From NCBI GenBank assembly GCA_030625775.1, contig DAOUQC010000004.1, positions 48,213 through 112,212 on the forward strand: DNA of 64,000 bases, read 5' to 3'. A program made the translations under genes and the position numbers. The stretch comes from Verrucomicrobiota bacterium (GTDB taxonomy: Bacteria; Verrucomicrobiota; Verrucomicrobiia; Verrucomicrobiales; DEV007). The notes under the pieces are model-generated. The model was not told the DNA's origin and did no database searches. It was given only the letters and a program-made list of their open reading frames with translations. Below are positions 63,401 to 64,000 of the stretch, one piece after another; the stretch's first letter is position 1; every line of letters begins with the position of its first letter.

Positions 63401-64000
63401 GTTCAGGCCTATGGCGAGGGGTTTGGTGTGGGCAACGGCATTCCAAAGAGCTTCAGCTTTTTGCGCAGAGATCATCGTTTCGCCACCGCGTCCGACAGCC
63501 GCTGATATGATCACGGGCAGTTCAATACCATCAGCATCGTAAACTTCACGGATGGCGACCAGTGCCGCCTTGGCGTTGAGGGAATCAAAGATGGTCTCGA
63601 CCATCAGTAAGTCGCAGCCACCCTCAATGAGCGCCCGGATCTGGTGGCGATAGGCTTCAGCAACCTGATCAAAAACGACTACGCGGAATCCGGGGTCGTC
63701 GGCATCAGGTGAGTTGCTCAAGGAGACCGTCATCGGCCCGAGGGCACCTGCAACGTAGCGATTTTTTCCAGTGGTTTCGGTGATTTTATCTGCTTCGAAG
63801 CGAGCCAGTTGGGCAGATTTCAGATTGATGTCCCAGGCGAGATCCAGCAGGAAAGGGTTGCTGCAAATTTCCCTGTCAAAAAAATCGGGATCCTTACGAC
63901 CTCCGGTTTCCCGGGGATCGGGTACAAAAAATTCAGACTGGGCGAGGGTAGTGGCCGAAAAAGTATTGGTTTCGACAATATCCGAACCCGCTTCGTAGAA
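60437..64000 (-). CDS. metH: Cobalamin-dependent methionine synthase (partial, N-terminus outside window)
   Basis: Transfers a methyl group from methyl-tetrahydrofolate to homocysteine via B12. Domains visible: homocysteine-binding (zinc Cys in G-L-N-C-S-L-G-P and G-G-C-C-G-N-T-P), pterin-binding ([13 protein letters not shown]), the helical cap and B12 domain with axial His in D-V-H-D-I-G-K-N, and the AdoMet activation domain ([14 protein letters not shown]) to the end. Compared with E. coli MetH, about 27 residues are inserted soon after N-T-F ([12 protein letters not shown] region, 63850-63940). Window ends before the start, so any B12 riboswitch is out of sight. Confidence 0.97.
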   Translation of the reverse strand, partial: FYEAGSDIVETNTFSATTLAQSEFFVPDPRETGGRKDPDFFDREICSNPFLLDLAWDINLKSAQLARFEADKITETTGKNRYVAGALGPMTVSLSNSPDADDPGFRVVVFDQVAEAYRHQIRALIEGGCDLLMVETIFDSLNAKAALVAIREVYDADGIELPVIISAAVGRGGETMISAQKAEALWNAVAHTKPLAIGLNCSLGPDLIRPHLVDLSNVAGTAVSVYPNAGLPNPLAPTGFDLEPSDMEKWLDDFASEGLVNLIGGCCGNTPAHIAAIAKIAERHAPREIPTPEPLLRLSGSEVYNHTPDKGFLMIGERTNVAGSPRFARLIKEGKLEDAVAIARQQVENGAPVIDICMDEGMIDGVEMMTTFLNLVAGEPDVAAVPITVDSSKFEVCEAGLKCLQGKGIVNSISLKEGEEAFKKNARTIQRYGAAAVVMAFDEEGQAASYEEKTRICERAYRILVDEVDFNPQDIIFDPNILTVATGMEEHNNYAVDFIEATRWIKQNLPGAKVSGGVSNISFSFRGNNTVREAMHSAFLYHATRAGMDMGIVNAGMLEIYDDIPKELLDKVEDVLLNRSSDATDILLDYAEELKSAGGDKKKKGSTANLEWREGSVQDRITHALVKGITDFIEADTEEARASLGKPLDVIEGPLMGGMKVVGKLFGDGKMFLPQVVKSARVMKKAVAYLTPFMEAAKAASGETSKATVFVIATVKGDVHDIGKNIVGVVLSCNGYEVHDLGVMVDCETILSKAKELKADIIGMSGLITPSLDEMIYNAKEMERQKFTVPMLVGGATTSRAHTAIKISEHYSGPVVQVGDASLVVGVCNCLLSKNLREDFITDHERQEIHERELFANKGSTATYLPIQKAREKKFQIDWKVEDLPQAPEIGTHLWDPVPLTEIVEMIDWSPFFHSWELRGVYPKILTNEKYGEQASELYKDAQRVLEDLVSNNRVHARATWGVHPANSIGDDVAIYSGMDRREELARFHFLRQQKEKIKADSPYQCLSDFVAPLDGGLTDYLGTFAVTAGQEVDDYAETFKQAGDDYTAIIIQALADRFAEALAELMHKKVRDFIGFGIDEKLTTEDLIKERYQGIRPAAGYPACPDHTEKAILWEALNVEEQVGISLTSSYAMYPGSSVSGLYFFHPQARYFNVGRILPDQLEDYAKRKGIFIEEAAKWLAPNMVE

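Noticed and set aside
1..64000. CRISPR arrays, rRNA genes, prophage or integrated plasmid
   Set aside because: I saw no regularly spaced repeats, rRNA signatures, phage structural genes or conjugation genes.

Overview
The window looks like a piece of a Verrucomicrobiota chromosome, probably a marine Opitutia/Puniceicoccales-type bacterium (phylum moderately sure, order a guess). The reasons are the mix of housekeeping genes with a secreted sulfatase, GH16 and DUF1080 proteins, prepilin and type II secretion F proteins, and a recA upstream site that fits the TGTTC-N4-GAACA LexA motif reported for this phylum. About 45 intact genes, one tRNA, several decayed genes, mobile-element remnants and small palindromic repeats are visible. 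There is no prophage, CRISPR array or rRNA.

Layout. 0-12 kb, mostly minus strand: a partial HAD phosphatase and LysR pair, recA, a lone type II secretion F protein, ribD, a HAD-IIIA phosphatase, mnmG, a sulfatase, rnc, tRNA-His, a haem-binding lipoprotein with a DUF2892 membrane protein, and aroK. Two near-consensus parS sites lie in and beside mnmG, and base skew seems to flip after about 9 kb, so this part may be near the replication origin. 12-28.5 kb, mostly plus strand: Sua5, murJ, a broken DUF433/DUF5615 pair, small membrane and secreted proteins, pepP, DUF1015, a possible small RNA, a POT transporter with a pseudopilin-like insert, a secreted hydrolase, scpA-scpB, and two pheA-type genes that flank a second broken gene pair. 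28.5-39.8 kb: nitrogen assimilation, with two different glutamate synthase large subunits flanking one small subunit. Each large-subunit gene is preceded by the same structured leader of about 100-115 nt, which I judge the best candidate for an undescribed regulatory RNA. 39.8-40.7 kb: a graveyard of transposase fragments. 40.7-45 kb: secreted phosphodiesterase, GH16 and DUF1080 proteins for polymer scavenging. 45-64 kb: a secreted Lon-type protease, a XerD-like recombinase, an MBL hydrolase, miaB, a GT9 glycosyltransferase, a prepilin/ABC exporter/panC/nadB run, a secreted double-psi-barrel-like protein, a LysR regulator and most of metH.

How the genes work together. ScpA and ScpB act with SMC, and the parS sites with ParB, in chromosome segregation. 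The two pheA-type genes appear to have divided chorismate mutase and prephenate dehydratase between them. GltB1, GltD and GltB2 make glutamate, apparently under shared RNA-level control. The sulfatase, GH16 and DUF1080 proteins suggest growth on sulfated or beta-linked marine polysaccharides. REP-type palindromes and a dead REP-associated transposase indicate a past REPIN system. Start codons TTG and GTG are common, and Shine-Dalgarno sequences are often weak.
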